56,204 bases of DNA from a virus. The translations under genes were made by a program, and so were the position numbers. The notes beneath the pieces were generated by a model. It searched no databases and was not told where the DNA came from. It was given only the letters and a program-made list of their open reading frames with translations. Below are positions 1-7,263 of this stretch, piece after piece. Position 1 is the stretch's first letter. The number at the start of each line of letters is the position of its first letter. The stretch covers positions 1 to 56,204 of IMG/VR virus record IMGVR_UViG_3300049098_000061; one strand, given 5' to 3'.

Positions 1-644
1 GCCCTGTCTATTTTTTCCATTACGCCTATAGCAACTATATCTGGCAACTCACCACTATCCACTAAGTCAATCACCTCCTTCCACGCCCTCCTCCAAAAAT
101 AAGTACTGTATAGATACTTTCCCTTGTTCGCTCTCCACTTTTTACTTCTGATGCTACTATAATCCCGATTTCTTAACCGCCAATTCAAAAACTGTATACT
201 CTTCTTAAGCCTATTCTCTTTGTTGAACTCTTTTTGCTTCCTATTTATTTCTTTTTTATTGTCCCAATAGTACTTCACACCATATGCTCTTCTCTTATCT
301 ACATGTTTCCAATACTGTTTTCTGTTTAGCTCTCTGCATCTTTCAATATTCTTATGGTAGTATTGAAGTACTCTTAAATTATCGGCTTCAACATCCTCAC
401 TTCTACGCCTTGCCATATACTCCCTGAAATATTTCCTTCTTTTTGCTAATGCTTCTGGATCTTTATTTACCCTTTCTCTCCTCGCTTTACTTCTATCTCT
501 ATTACACACATAGCAATTGTGGTGTCCCCTATACTTGAGACTCCTACCGGTATTATTCCAATCATGTCCATGACTACAGAGAGTGCCTAGGTAGTACTTC
601 TCTTCATCAAATTCTAAGTCGGAGTAGTCTTCTACTATGCCCAT
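1..644 (-). CDS. Partial Cys/His zinc-finger, Arg/Lys-rich protein (endonuclease-like?)
   Basis: Open reading frame starting at ATG 644 and running off the left edge, so the C-terminus is missing. The visible 214 residues begin with a putative zinc-binding unit near residues 23-50 (C-S-H-G-H, then C-Y-V-C after an RSLKYRGHHN stretch). The rest is very basic, helical and rich in Arg, Lys, Tyr and Asn. This layout resembles the N-terminal part of phage HNH or homing-type endonucleases and other DNA-binding phage proteins, but no HNH motif lies in the visible part, so the nuclease assignment is only a guess. It overlaps the end of the primase gene by 10 bp and is probably co-transcribed and translationally coupled with it. 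Confidence 0.7.
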   Translation of the reverse strand, partial: MGIVEDYSDLEFDEEKYYLGTLCSHGHDWNNTGRSLKYRGHHNCYVCNRDRSKARRERVNKDPEALAKRRKYFREYMARRRSEDVEADNLRVLQYYHKNIERCRELNRKQYWKHVDKRRAYGVKYYWDNKKEINRKQKEFNKENRLKKSIQFLNWRLRNRDYSSIRSKKWRANKGKYLYSTYFWRRAWKEVIDLVDSGELPDIVAIGVMEKIDR

Positions 645-1747
645 AAGTCTTTATAGCCACTACTAGTAGGTACAGGATTTAACTCCCCTACTGAAATTTT
701 GTTTTCTAATATATAATAGTATTGCTCGTATGTCTCTAAGTCTCCAGCATCATTCGCCGGTTTCTTCTTTTCGATTCTGCGTTTTGGTGTGTAGTAAGAA
801 ATATCTACTAGGCTCCAATCCAGTTTAAAAAGTCTCCTCCCTTTAAACAAGTCGATTGCTTTCATTGTAAACTTACTGCCTGCCTGATCCGCATCGAAGC
901 CTAGATAAATCGTATGGTTTGGTATCCTCGCTACCTTCCATTTATTGATACCTCCACAAGCAGCGAGGACATTGTTGACTCCCAATGATCTTAGGCGTAA
1001 CAAGTCTGTCTCCGACTCCACCAATACTACAGGTAATGCAGGATCTAGAAACTGGATACCAAACCAATAGTCTTTCCTACCCCACGGCTCGTACTCGTCT
1101 GCACATCCTAGTAGCTCTGGCGTGAGATACCAAAATGTTTTTTCCAGTACTAGCTTAACATGCAGTCGGTAAACTTCTCCATCGGTGTCGGTCATAGGAA
1201 AGATAATCAAGTGACGAGTAGGATCGTGCCTGACTCCATACTCATGCAGGTAATCAGGGATTATACCTCGGGACAAGAAATACATTTCGATCTCGTCTTT
1301 GTTACCTTCAAAGGGAGAGTCCTCTAGTAGTGGATAACTCTCAAGTATCTCGTCAGGTACTTTCACTTTTTTCTTACCTAAAAATACTCTCGCATGTACA
1401 TCATCAAATCCATCTCCTATAGTAAAGTCGTTTGGATCTCCTAGTTGCTCATCTCCAAATATTTCTGTTGCTCCGAACAGATACCTCGCACGTTTCGGGA
1501 TGCCTACCGTCCAATTCATCCGGTGTACTAGATCCCACAGTCTGCCTGATCCGCAAGTAAAGCAATGGTAGGCACTCTCTCCAGTATCGTTAGAGACTAT
1601 ACCGAATGAGGGATTCTCGTCTCGTCCTTTGGCATGAGTAAACGGAGCTAGTGGACAATTAGTTCTTGCCCAACTTTCCTCGTCAGAGATTTTAATCTCT
1701 CCAGAACCTATGAGCCTTAAGAAATTTATAATGTATCGGAGTTCCAC
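635..1747 (-). CDS. DnaG-type DNA primase (CHC2-like zinc finger + TOPRIM)
   Basis: Primes phage DNA replication by making short RNA primers. The N-terminus has a CHC2-like zinc site (C31, H38, C62, C65, the last two in HCFTCGSG). The TOPRIM core follows, with the acidic motif VESETD (E244) and the metal-binding GFDADQAG (D285, D287). At 370 aa it is shorter than bacterial DnaG, as usual for phage primases, and I see no separate helicase-interaction domain; the helicase is encoded at 54.8-56.1 kb. The start is GTG at 1747; no strong Shine-Dalgarno is seen, but the next in-frame starts would delete the zinc finger. It has its own promoter and operator about 80-110 bp upstream. Confidence 0.88.
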   Translation of the reverse strand: MELRYIINFLRLIGSGEIKISDEESWARTNCPLAPFTHAKGRDENPSFGIVSNDTGESAYHCFTCGSGRLWDLVHRMNWTVGIPKRARYLFGATEIFGDEQLGDPNDFTIGDGFDDVHARVFLGKKKVKVPDEILESYPLLEDSPFEGNKDEIEMYFLSRGIIPDYLHEYGVRHDPTRHLIIFPMTDTDGEVYRLHVKLVLEKTFWYLTPELLGCADEYEPWGRKDYWFGIQFLDPALPVVLVESETDLLRLRSLGVNNVLAACGGINKWKVARIPNHTIYLGFDADQAGSKFTMKAIDLFKGRRLFKLDWSLVDISYYTPKRRIEKKKPANDAGDLETYEQYYYILENKISVGELNPVPTSSGYKDLWA

Positions 1748-1809
1748 TAGTAGTTACTTTCAGAGAGGGAAATACAGTACTCGCCTACTGCCGAGTACAC
1801 AAAGGTATG

Positions 1810-1840
1810 ATCGATGGTACAGAATATGTGTACCATAGAT
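1810..1840. promoter_or_regulatory. Inverted-repeat operator candidate over the primase promoter
   Basis: Two 12-base arms, ATCGATGGTACA (1810-1821) and TGTACCATAGAT (1829-1840), are inverted copies matching at 11 of 12 positions, the inner 8 perfectly, around a 7-base spacer. The repeat covers the -10 box and predicted transcription start, the usual place for a repressor operator. The cognate regulator is unknown; the small helix-turn-helix protein at 54.4 kb is one candidate by inference. Confidence 0.55.
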
Positions 1841-1855
1841 AAAAGAATTTGTCAA
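1827..1855 (-). promoter_or_regulatory. Sigma70-type promoter of the primase gene
   Basis: On the minus strand TTGACA (1855-1850) is followed after 17 bp by TACACA (1832-1827), preceded by TGG as an extended -10. The -10 itself is a weak match, but the same arrangement (TTGACA, then ATGGTACA 19 bases from its start) recurs at the 24.26-kb promoter. The -35 box lies just at the end of the upstream small ORF. The leader between it and the primase start also holds a 7-bp hairpin (arms 1777-1783 and 1792-1798) without a T tract. Confidence 0.6.
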
Positions 1856-1858
1856 GGA

Positions 1859-2053
1859 TTATTTTGAAAAAGTTTTTACTGCGGTGTAGATCGAGTCTCC
1901 CATTTGATCCGGTAGTATCTCGCTGTGAAGTATTCTATTTTGCAGTATGTCTACAGGTATCCCATAAGGATATGCAGGACATAAGTACTCCTCTGGATCT
2001 TTCCAAGTACACGAGGCACATTGCGGAGACTCCATATTTTCTGCTAATCCCAT
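1859..2053 (-). CDS. Small Cys-rich zinc-binding-type phage protein
   Basis: A 64-aa protein with the pattern C-x2-C (CASC) followed by C-P-A-Y-P-Y-GIP and a later conserved-looking H. I recognise this as a widespread small family in phages and bacteria with a CxxC...CxAFPxGIPxxI signature; its function is not known to me. A zinc-binding role is inferred from the cysteines and histidine. It starts at ATG 2053, coupled to the preceding gene by a TAATG overlap, with a GAGGAG ribosome-binding site. It is the last gene before the primase promoter. Confidence 0.75.
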   Translation of the reverse strand: MGLAENMESPQCASCTWKDPEEYLCPAYPYGIPVDILQNRILHSEILPDQMGDSIYTAVKTFSK

Positions 2054-2355
2054 TACTCTAACTCCTCCTCGTCTTCTAGATCGTCATTGAGTCCGTCAGA
2101 TACCATGACGATACTTTCACATTTAGGTAATAACTCTCTAAAGTTATCGTAAGTTTTTTTCAAGTCTCCTAGTGGTGGAGCAAAATCATCGAGTGCCTCG
2201 TCCAGTGCCATAGGGTAAATTGACATTGCGTTCTGTGCAAAGGAGACTATCTCGTCATCCTCAGTAGACTCGCACCATTTCATAAAGTCATCGAAACCCT
2301 TAGTAGTTGCGAAGTCTCCGATATATCCATTCTCGTCATACACTTGATAACTCAT
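2053..2355 (-). CDS. Hypothetical acidic 100-aa protein
   Basis: No family recognised. It is markedly acidic, ending in a run of Asp/Glu (DDLEDEEELE), with predicted helices and no membrane segment. The start at ATG 2355 has a GAGGAG ribosome-binding site, and its stop overlaps the next start. It sits in a tight string of small genes downstream of the MuF-kinase protein, so it may be a minor or accessory virion factor or a host-interaction protein; neither is shown by the sequence. Confidence 0.65.
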   Translation of the reverse strand: MSYQVYDENGYIGDFATTKGFDDFMKWCESTEDDEIVSFAQNAMSIYPMALDEALDDFAPPLGDLKKTYDNFRELLPKCESIVMVSDGLNDDLEDEEELE

Positions 2356-2357
2356 TA

Positions 2358-2600
2358 CTACTCCTCTATTGGATCATTAGACCTCACCATAGATCCGTTG
2401 AAGTCGCTGGCTATTGCTCGTAGAAATAGCTCTCCCTCGTCAGGCTTCACCGGCTTGCCTTTAAAGGGTATCCCTACTGCTAGCCAAGTATTTTTCAACT
2501 TCTCAGGAACTTCGCTCAGGTCAGCTACTCCATCCTTAAGACTGACTTTGAAAAGTAGTTCCTGTTCAGTGTCTACTGTTCGATATACTTCCACTCGCAT
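2358..2600 (-). CDS. Hypothetical 80-aa protein
   Basis: No family recognised. The protein has short alternating hydrophobic strands (RVEVYRTV, LLFKVSL, WLAVGIPF) suggesting a small beta-rich domain, and no cysteines or membrane segment. ATG 2600 is preceded by GGAGG at good spacing, with the ribosome-binding site inside the last codons of the large MuF-kinase gene, so translation is probably coupled to it. Confidence 0.65.
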   Translation of the reverse strand: MRVEVYRTVDTEQELLFKVSLKDGVADLSEVPEKLKNTWLAVGIPFKGKPVKPDEGELFLRAIASDFNGSMVRSNDPIEE

Positions 2601-2601
2601 C

Positions 2602-5600
2602 TTAGCCTCCTATGTAACTATCCTCAGCACCATACGCACCATCTTCCCAATGCTTCATTACTACCGAGCTAAAATTACCTCCACGCAGTCTCTCTGCTAA
2701 TGAGTCTCCTCGTCTTAGTAATGCATCTATTTCCTCTGCATCGAATCCATAGCTTCTAGCCAAAGTAGTAGCATCTTTGTCTACAAAAGTTTGTATCCTA
2801 ACTGCCATATCTTGCATCCAATCAGGATCTAAGTCATACTCGATCCCTTCGTAGAAGTATTGCGCTGCATGACATCTCCATTCACTGATACCACCCGAGT
2901 CCATAAGTTGTCCCGGCATCACATAGCCGTGATCAATATAGACCGGAGTACCTGTTCTTCTAGTGCGAGGAGTCACTCTACCTGTGTGGATCTTTCTCAT
3001 CCAGTTTTGATCGTGCCTGTCTGCATTTCCTATTAAGTAGTCAAATACTGCCATCTGGAAGGTCTGCTCGTCTGTCATCTTCATACCTTGCCATACTGAC
3101 TCTACTTCTGAATTTGTGATATACTCCACCAATACTCCCGCTATGTTTCCATCTGTATCCTCGGCGAGCATAAACTTAGGGATAATCGCATTCTCGTTAT
3201 CGAAGCCTAGTCGGTGTGCTACGTCCAAAGAAAATGCCTCTCTCTGTGCTAGTGATATATTATGATTTTGAATAGTTCTCCTAACCATAAAGTCTTCGGC
3301 AACATCCCCGAACTCCTCCTCTACCCATTCCCAATGCTCGGGTTGTAGTTGGTTAAACTTTACAAAGTTAGTATTGAAATGCTCGTTTACTTCATCGATA
3401 GTCTGCATCAGATACTTATCGTTAGTCCAGTAAGTCTCGCCATTTATGGGCTTAAAGATATACTTCTTTTTGCCTTTGCCTACTGTAACTATTCTTACTT
3501 CATTAACGTTGCCATCCGCGATAGTGCCTTGAGTCTTTAGATTACTCGCCTTCCTAGTTTGCAGTTTAGGTGAGGCACTCCTGATCTCTGACAGTCTTTC
3601 TGTACTCGCAGCTACTTGCCTCGTTCCTGCTGTAGCCTTGCCCCCAAATATTTCTTGCAAGTCATCTATAGTTACTTCCTTCATTGAGTTAAGTCTAAAA
3701 GATCCTACTCCTTCTTTATAGTAGTACTTGCCATTACGCTCATCAAATACTACCGTATGCACCTGAGTATTTTTCTTTCCAAACTTCCTCGCCTCTTTTT
3801 TCTTCCTCGCCAGTGACTCTGTGTGCATAGTTATCTTATTATTCTTGCCTCGCACAATAGTCTTGACTTCAATAACGTGAGTAGGTTTTTTCTTACTCGC
3901 TCCTGAGTACCACTTCTCCGGATCTGCCCCTACCCAAACATCGAACGGGGCATTGTCTCCCTCTTGATAGACATCCTTAATCCCTGCGATTCTTAGATTG
4001 TCTCGCAAGTCTACTTCGTTACGAATAGCTACTGCCCTAACTTGAGCAGTACTAGGCTTGTGTGTCAACTTCGCAAGCATTTGTTTTTTAGATAGGAGAG
4101 TGCTATTATCAATGTCCATCGTGTACCACCAATACTCGACAGCGTTCTTTGCCTCTCTCGCACTCCACCTACTTGAGCTAGAGACTACTGTACTGGTGAT
4201 TTTGTCGGAGACATCGATCCCGTAGTCTTTATGTCTGACAGATGTTATTAGCTCATCCATCGACATTCCTTTTCTATAGTGATCTCCTATCACTGCAAGG
4301 AACTCGTCGCTAGCTGCGTTTGCTGCTACTATCCCACGGTTCCCATTGAGTTGATACACCGAGTTAACATGAGTAGGACTCCTCCAGCCTTTCTTTGTAT
4401 CACCCGCTGCATCTGTTAACTCTCTCCATACCGTATTCCCGCCTCCCCTTGCGCTTACTACTTGTGGGTTTACTAGCGCATGCCTTAGCTCGTGCTGTAT
4501 TGCATCAGGCCCGTACCTCTGTTTATCGAAGTACTTAGAGTTGATGAAAATTTTCTCTCCCTCTACTCGACTAACAATGTCCTCGCCATCCTCAACAAAG
4601 ATCTGAAAATTTGTCTTGTTCCTGATAGCCCATTTCTTTTCCTCCAGTGGTACTGAATCCCATGCATCTGCGAGGATCTGCCTCTCCGCTCTAGTCAATG
4701 ATCTACTAGTCCCTGGAATGCCACTTGCATCTATAAGCGCTTGAACTTCTCTCTTGCTAGGAGGATCGACATACTGGCTAAGTACTTTTGTCAGTATCTT
4801 ATTAGTAGGACGAGGCCCAACGTCAAATGGTCTGGCGAGTATCTCTTGAGGCATTGCCACAATTCTACTGGTGGATCTCACACTACATCGGCAACGAGGA
4901 TGATATGGAGGTAGGTTATACGGAGACTCTCTAGGATCATCAAAATCCGTTGGAGTGCTTCTCGGCGGAAATGGATTTATACTTGCTGCCTCGTCTGCTT
5001 CTGAAATAAGCATATCATATACTTTAGTTACTGCCTCCTCGACCGACCACGTACTACCATTCATGAATTGGCAAACATCACAAGTCCTATCGTCAAGTAC
5101 TGACTCGATAGTATATGATCTTACGTTCATTTCATGAAGTGCCTGTACTTGAGAAAATATTTTACTACTCTCTGAATTGAACTCGCTTACGCTACTCCAA
5201 TACCCTTCGGCCTTTACGAACTCCTTATACTTCATGCCTATGGATCTCAGGCTTGCACCTTCCTCGTAACTCAGAAGTCTAGCTGTCTCTGGAACTATAA
5301 ACCTATCAAAGTATTGCCCTTGAGTAGTAGTGAACCATCTCTTGACAGTTCTTTGTACATTCGCTTTAGTGCTACCTGTAACAGTAACTAGGTCAGTTAT
5401 AATACTCTCCTGATCCTTTTGAAAATAATTAATCTCGTGCCTCTCCCACAATCTATCCGCTATCCTACTGCTAGTCCGTCCTTGACCATAGTAGTAATTA
5501 GGGAAAGGTTCGGCATACTCGGGCCGATCATAGTACTCCACAAACTTCTCAGATTTTTGGATCTCTAGTAGTCCAGATAGAGCATAACCAAAGGCGTCCT

Positions 5601-5892
5601 CTCTGCCTCGATCCCATGCGTATCCTGCATACTCCTCGACATAGGGCGCTGCTACCTCCACAAAGTCCTCAGTCATCTTTGTCCTATATCTCTGATAGAT
5701 CGCATCGACATACTCGTCTCGTATGTCTTCATTCGCATAGTCGAAACAAGTTTCAATTACTTCCTCAGCTAGCTCCTCGGCGAGTGGTTTCCATATAGCA
5801 TAGATAGCTGCTTTCATGGCCATTGCCTCAATGCCAGCTACGCCGACTGCCTTGACTACTGACTCGGCTATATATGTAAGGGCAGTATTCAT
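2602..5892 (-). CDS. Polyvalent MuF-like minor head protein with zincin, nuclease-like and HipA/PI3K-type kinase domains
   Basis: A 1096-aa multidomain protein. Residues about 150-340 form a Mu gpF/SPP1 gp7-type head-morphogenesis domain with the metal-site hallmark DDRTCDVC (267-274) and HPRCRC (331-336). A zincin-like HELRH motif (467-471, HExxH) follows, with a possible third ligand at E530. Residues about 640-680 hold D651 and EVK (675-677), resembling a PD-(D/E)xK nuclease core. Residues about 800-1000 look like a HipA/PI3K-type kinase: KYIFKP (nucleotide-binding Lys), NADRHDQN (956-963) and IDHG (986-989). MuF proteins enter the capsid and can be ejected with DNA; carrying effector domains this way fits the known polyvalent-protein theme. 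Kinase substrate and protease activity are inferred. ATG 5892 has a strong AAGGAG site and overlaps the upstream gene. Confidence 0.88.
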   Translation of the reverse strand: MNTALTYIAESVVKAVGVAGIEAMAMKAAIYAIWKPLAEELAEEVIETCFDYANEDIRDEYVDAIYQRYRTKMTEDFVEVAAPYVEEYAGYAWDRGREDAFGYALSGLLEIQKSEKFVEYYDRPEYAEPFPNYYYGQGRTSSRIADRLWERHEINYFQKDQESIITDLVTVTGSTKANVQRTVKRWFTTTQGQYFDRFIVPETARLLSYEEGASLRSIGMKYKEFVKAEGYWSSVSEFNSESSKIFSQVQALHEMNVRSYTIESVLDDRTCDVCQFMNGSTWSVEEAVTKVYDMLISEADEAASINPFPPRSTPTDFDDPRESPYNLPPYHPRCRCSVRSTSRIVAMPQEILARPFDVGPRPTNKILTKVLSQYVDPPSKREVQALIDASGIPGTSRSLTRAERQILADAWDSVPLEEKKWAIRNKTNFQIFVEDGEDIVSRVEGEKIFINSKYFDKQRYGPDAIQHELRHALVNPQVVSARGGGNTVWRELTDAAGDTKKGWRSPTHVNSVYQLNGNRGIVAANAASDEFLAVIGDHYRKGMSMDELITSVRHKDYGIDVSDKITSTVVSSSSRWSAREAKNAVEYWWYTMDIDNSTLLSKKQMLAKLTHKPSTAQVRAVAIRNEVDLRDNLRIAGIKDVYQEGDNAPFDVWVGADPEKWYSGASKKKPTHVIEVKTIVRGKNNKITMHTESLARKKKEARKFGKKNTQVHTVVFDERNGKYYYKEGVGSFRLNSMKEVTIDDLQEIFGGKATAGTRQVAASTERLSEIRSASPKLQTRKASNLKTQGTIADGNVNEVRIVTVGKGKKKYIFKPINGETYWTNDKYLMQTIDEVNEHFNTNFVKFNQLQPEHWEWVEEEFGDVAEDFMVRRTIQNHNISLAQREAFSLDVAHRLGFDNENAIIPKFMLAEDTDGNIAGVLVEYITNSEVESVWQGMKMTDEQTFQMAVFDYLIGNADRHDQNWMRKIHTGRVTPRTRRTGTPVYIDHGYVMPGQLMDSGGISEWRCHAAQYFYEGIEYDLDPDWMQDMAVRIQTFVDKDATTLARSYGFDAEEIDALLRRGDSLAERLRGGNFSSVVMKHWEDGAYGAEDSYIGG

Positions 5893-6098
5893 TCCAACAT
5901 CTCCTTTAACTGCATCCTAAATATGCCATACACTATTTCCACTTCCCATTGCTCCCATGCTCGCAGTGGTGCTGTATACTCCTCTAAGATGCAATGGTTT
6001 ATACTGTCGTCAAGGATCAAAGCAAAGTTGCCCAATGGTAGTCTTCGATGCTTAACGAGTAATGAGTGCTTTCTTCGACTCCACTTCATTTGTATCAT
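5889..6098 (-). CDS. Hypothetical 69-aa protein
   Basis: No family recognised. The N-terminus is basic (KWSRRKHSLLVKHRR) and the C-terminal half helical and amphipathic. ATG 6098 overlaps the stop of the 49-aa ORF in an ATGA junction, and its own end overlaps the start of the MuF-kinase gene, so it is part of a coupled chain. A second in-frame ATG at 6089 is possible. Function unknown. Confidence 0.6.
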   Translation of the reverse strand: MIQMKWSRRKHSLLVKHRRLPLGNFALILDDSINHCILEEYTAPLRAWEQWEVEIVYGIFRMQLKEMLE

Positions 6099-6244
6099 GT
6101 GACTTTCTTTCTCTTGCGTAGTAAGTCAACTTTCATAGTAAGCGAGTAGTTACGAATGCTGCCGAATGCCTTGGCAAGCGGAGTATCTACCTCGCTCTTT
6201 GGAGTCTTCTTTGTATGAATATCCTCGATTTTAACTTTACTCAT
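6095..6244 (-). CDS. Hypothetical 49-aa basic protein
   Basis: Short ORF of 49 codons starting at ATG 6244, with ATGA overlaps at both ends: its start overlaps the stop of the replication gene and its stop overlaps the start of the 69-aa ORF. The double coupling is the main evidence that it is translated. It is rich in Lys/Arg, with a basic C-terminal tail (LLRKRKKVT), and may bind nucleic acid. No family recognised. Confidence 0.6.
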   Translation of the reverse strand: MSKVKIEDIHTKKTPKSEVDTPLAKAFGSIRNYSLTMKVDLLRKRKKVT

Positions 6245-7071
6245 TCTATGCCTCCTTCCTCGTATAGTCTCTGCATCTCATTGTCCAGATGTACTTCATT
6301 AGGTACACGGTAGTCAACCTTGAGAGTAGGCAAACATCGAACTTTTATTTCTGACTTGTCCACATATTCAAAATCACAATGACTCGTCTTTCCATTTTCC
6401 TTTCTCCATATCTGCCATAGGATACTCATCTTATAAGCAACGGGATGTTTCACTCTCCTTTTAGGATTGCATGTCTGTAACTCTGCATACTCCTCGACTG
6501 CTTTTTGAAAGTCATCTGTCTGACCTACTAGCCATTGCTCAACTTGCTTCCAATCTTTTTTATACTTGGATGGCGAAACCTTGTTTCTGACTTCTTTCCA
6601 TTCTTCTCTAGTGCTGTTGGGGTATGGGTTCCTACTAGTAGGTTTGGAAATTTTCCTACGTTGCGTAGGTCTTTGTTGTTCTTTCTGGTTAGTATCTGTA
6701 CTTATACATTTACCCATTTTGACCGATTCCATTTGGTCATTTTGACTAAATGGATTTAGACACTTTGACATAATGGGATGCTCGTAGTTGATTCCGTAAC
6801 TCCTCGTCTGATCGTAGTTTCTCCCATGCTTTCTTTTGAAAATGATCTTAAGATCAATTAACTTATCGAATACTCGGTTTAAGGTTTTTAGACTCATCCA
6901 AGGAAATTGTTTAGCCCATACTCGCATAGGATTCCAGATATAGACTACGCCATCGATCTCCTCTCCATACCCTTTCTCTATCCAATATTCGATTTTGTTT
7001 ACTACTACTGCTGCGTTAAGTCCGATCTCCATTGCCAACTCACTACTCGCACATACGTCTATCTTCAACAT
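6241..7071 (-). CDS. Replication initiator / replisome-organiser-like winged-helix protein
   Basis: 276 aa. The N-terminal 100 residues match the winged-helix pattern of phage replication-initiation and DnaD-type proteins (LNAAVVVNKIEYWI, then W-x-S-L-K-T-L-N-R-V-F-DKLIDLKII). A polar linker rich in Gln, Arg, Lys and Ser follows, then a C-terminal helical segment. Such proteins bind the origin and recruit helicase. The start is set at ATG 7071 because AGGAG lies 6 bases upstream; a TTG 69 bp upstream would run into the regulatory region. The gene is directly downstream of a region with a plus-strand small RNA and tandem AT-rich repeats, which supports a replication-control role (inference). 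Confidence 0.72.
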   Translation of the reverse strand: MLKIDVCASSELAMEIGLNAAVVVNKIEYWIEKGYGEEIDGVVYIWNPMRVWAKQFPWMSLKTLNRVFDKLIDLKIIFKRKHGRNYDQTRSYGINYEHPIMSKCLNPFSQNDQMESVKMGKCISTDTNQKEQQRPTQRRKISKPTSRNPYPNSTREEWKEVRNKVSPSKYKKDWKQVEQWLVGQTDDFQKAVEEYAELQTCNPKRRVKHPVAYKMSILWQIWRKENGKTSHCDFEYVDKSEIKVRCLPTLKVDYRVPNEVHLDNEMQRLYEEGGIE

Positions 7072-7100
7072 ACTTATCTCCTGTACTCGCAAAAAAGTTC

Positions 7101-7129
7101 TTGACAAAGGCAGGAGAATTTGGTATAAG
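7101..7129 (+). promoter_or_regulatory. Strong plus-strand sigma70 promoter for a small RNA
   Basis: TTGACA (7101-7106), a 17-bp spacer, then TATAAG (7124-7129): 11 of 12 consensus bases at ideal spacing. It is the closest consensus match I see in the window and the only convincing promoter on the plus strand. It points into a 70-bp stretch ending in a rho-independent terminator, with no ORF of useful length. Confidence 0.75.
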
Positions 7130-7135
7130 TAGACA

Positions 7136-7207
7136 ATCAATTCTTCTGCCAGGAGCTATTGATTCTGCTTTAGGGAAGTAGTCGTCGGGGCTGCTTCCCT
7201 ATTTTTT
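7136..7207 (+). ncRNA. Predicted ~72-nt small RNA, antisense to the leader of the replication gene
   Basis: Transcription from the upstream plus-strand promoter should start near 7136 and end at the T run at 7202-7207. The RNA would fold into a first hairpin (AATCAAT 7135-7141 with ATTGATT 7158-7164, plus inner stem CTTCT/AGGAG closing a GCC loop), a short linker, and the terminator hairpin. It is the only plausible plus-strand transcript and lies opposite the mRNA that would read from the portal gene into the replication gene. It could be an antisense regulator of replication-gene expression, or act in trans; target and role are inferred. Boundaries are approximate. Confidence 0.62.
7171..7207 (+). 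terminator. Rho-independent terminator, plus strand
   Basis: AGGGAAGTAG (7172-7181) pairs with CTGCTTCCCT (7191-7200) with one G-T wobble around a 9-base loop, extended by a T-A pair, and is followed directly by ATTTTTT. No T run follows on the minus strand, so it works only for rightward transcription, fitting the small-RNA promoter 70 bp upstream. Confidence 0.8.
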
Positions 7208-7220
7208 GACATTTGATTTA

Positions 7221-7260
7221 ATTAAATTACATAGAACTACATTAAATCACATAGAATGAG
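7221..7260. repeat. Two tandem 20-bp AT-rich repeats (iteron-like, origin candidate)
   Basis: 7221-7240 and 7241-7260 are direct copies matching at 16 of 20 positions, sharing ATTAAAT and ACATAGAA. A 12-bp palindrome ATTTAATTAAAT (7216-7227) overlaps the first copy, and the segment from 7202 to 7262 is very AT-rich. Placement next to a replication-initiator-like gene and small RNA suggests initiator binding sites or an unwinding element. Two copies are few for a classical iteron array, so confidence is limited. Confidence 0.45.
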
Positions 7261-7263
7261 ATT

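Noticed and set aside
1777-1798. Hairpin GTACTCG/CGAGTAC as a terminator in the primase leader
   Set aside because: No T run follows on either strand; it is at most a leader structure.
7072-7140. Longer start of the replication-initiator gene
   Set aside because: The TTG-started extension lies over the small-RNA promoter and lacks a ribosome-binding site; ATG 7071 has AGGAG.
7206-7232. Second plus-strand promoter TTGACA-16-TACATA after the small RNA
   Set aside because: The -10 is poor, the TTGACA partly overlaps the terminator T run, and nothing on the plus strand downstream would be expressed.
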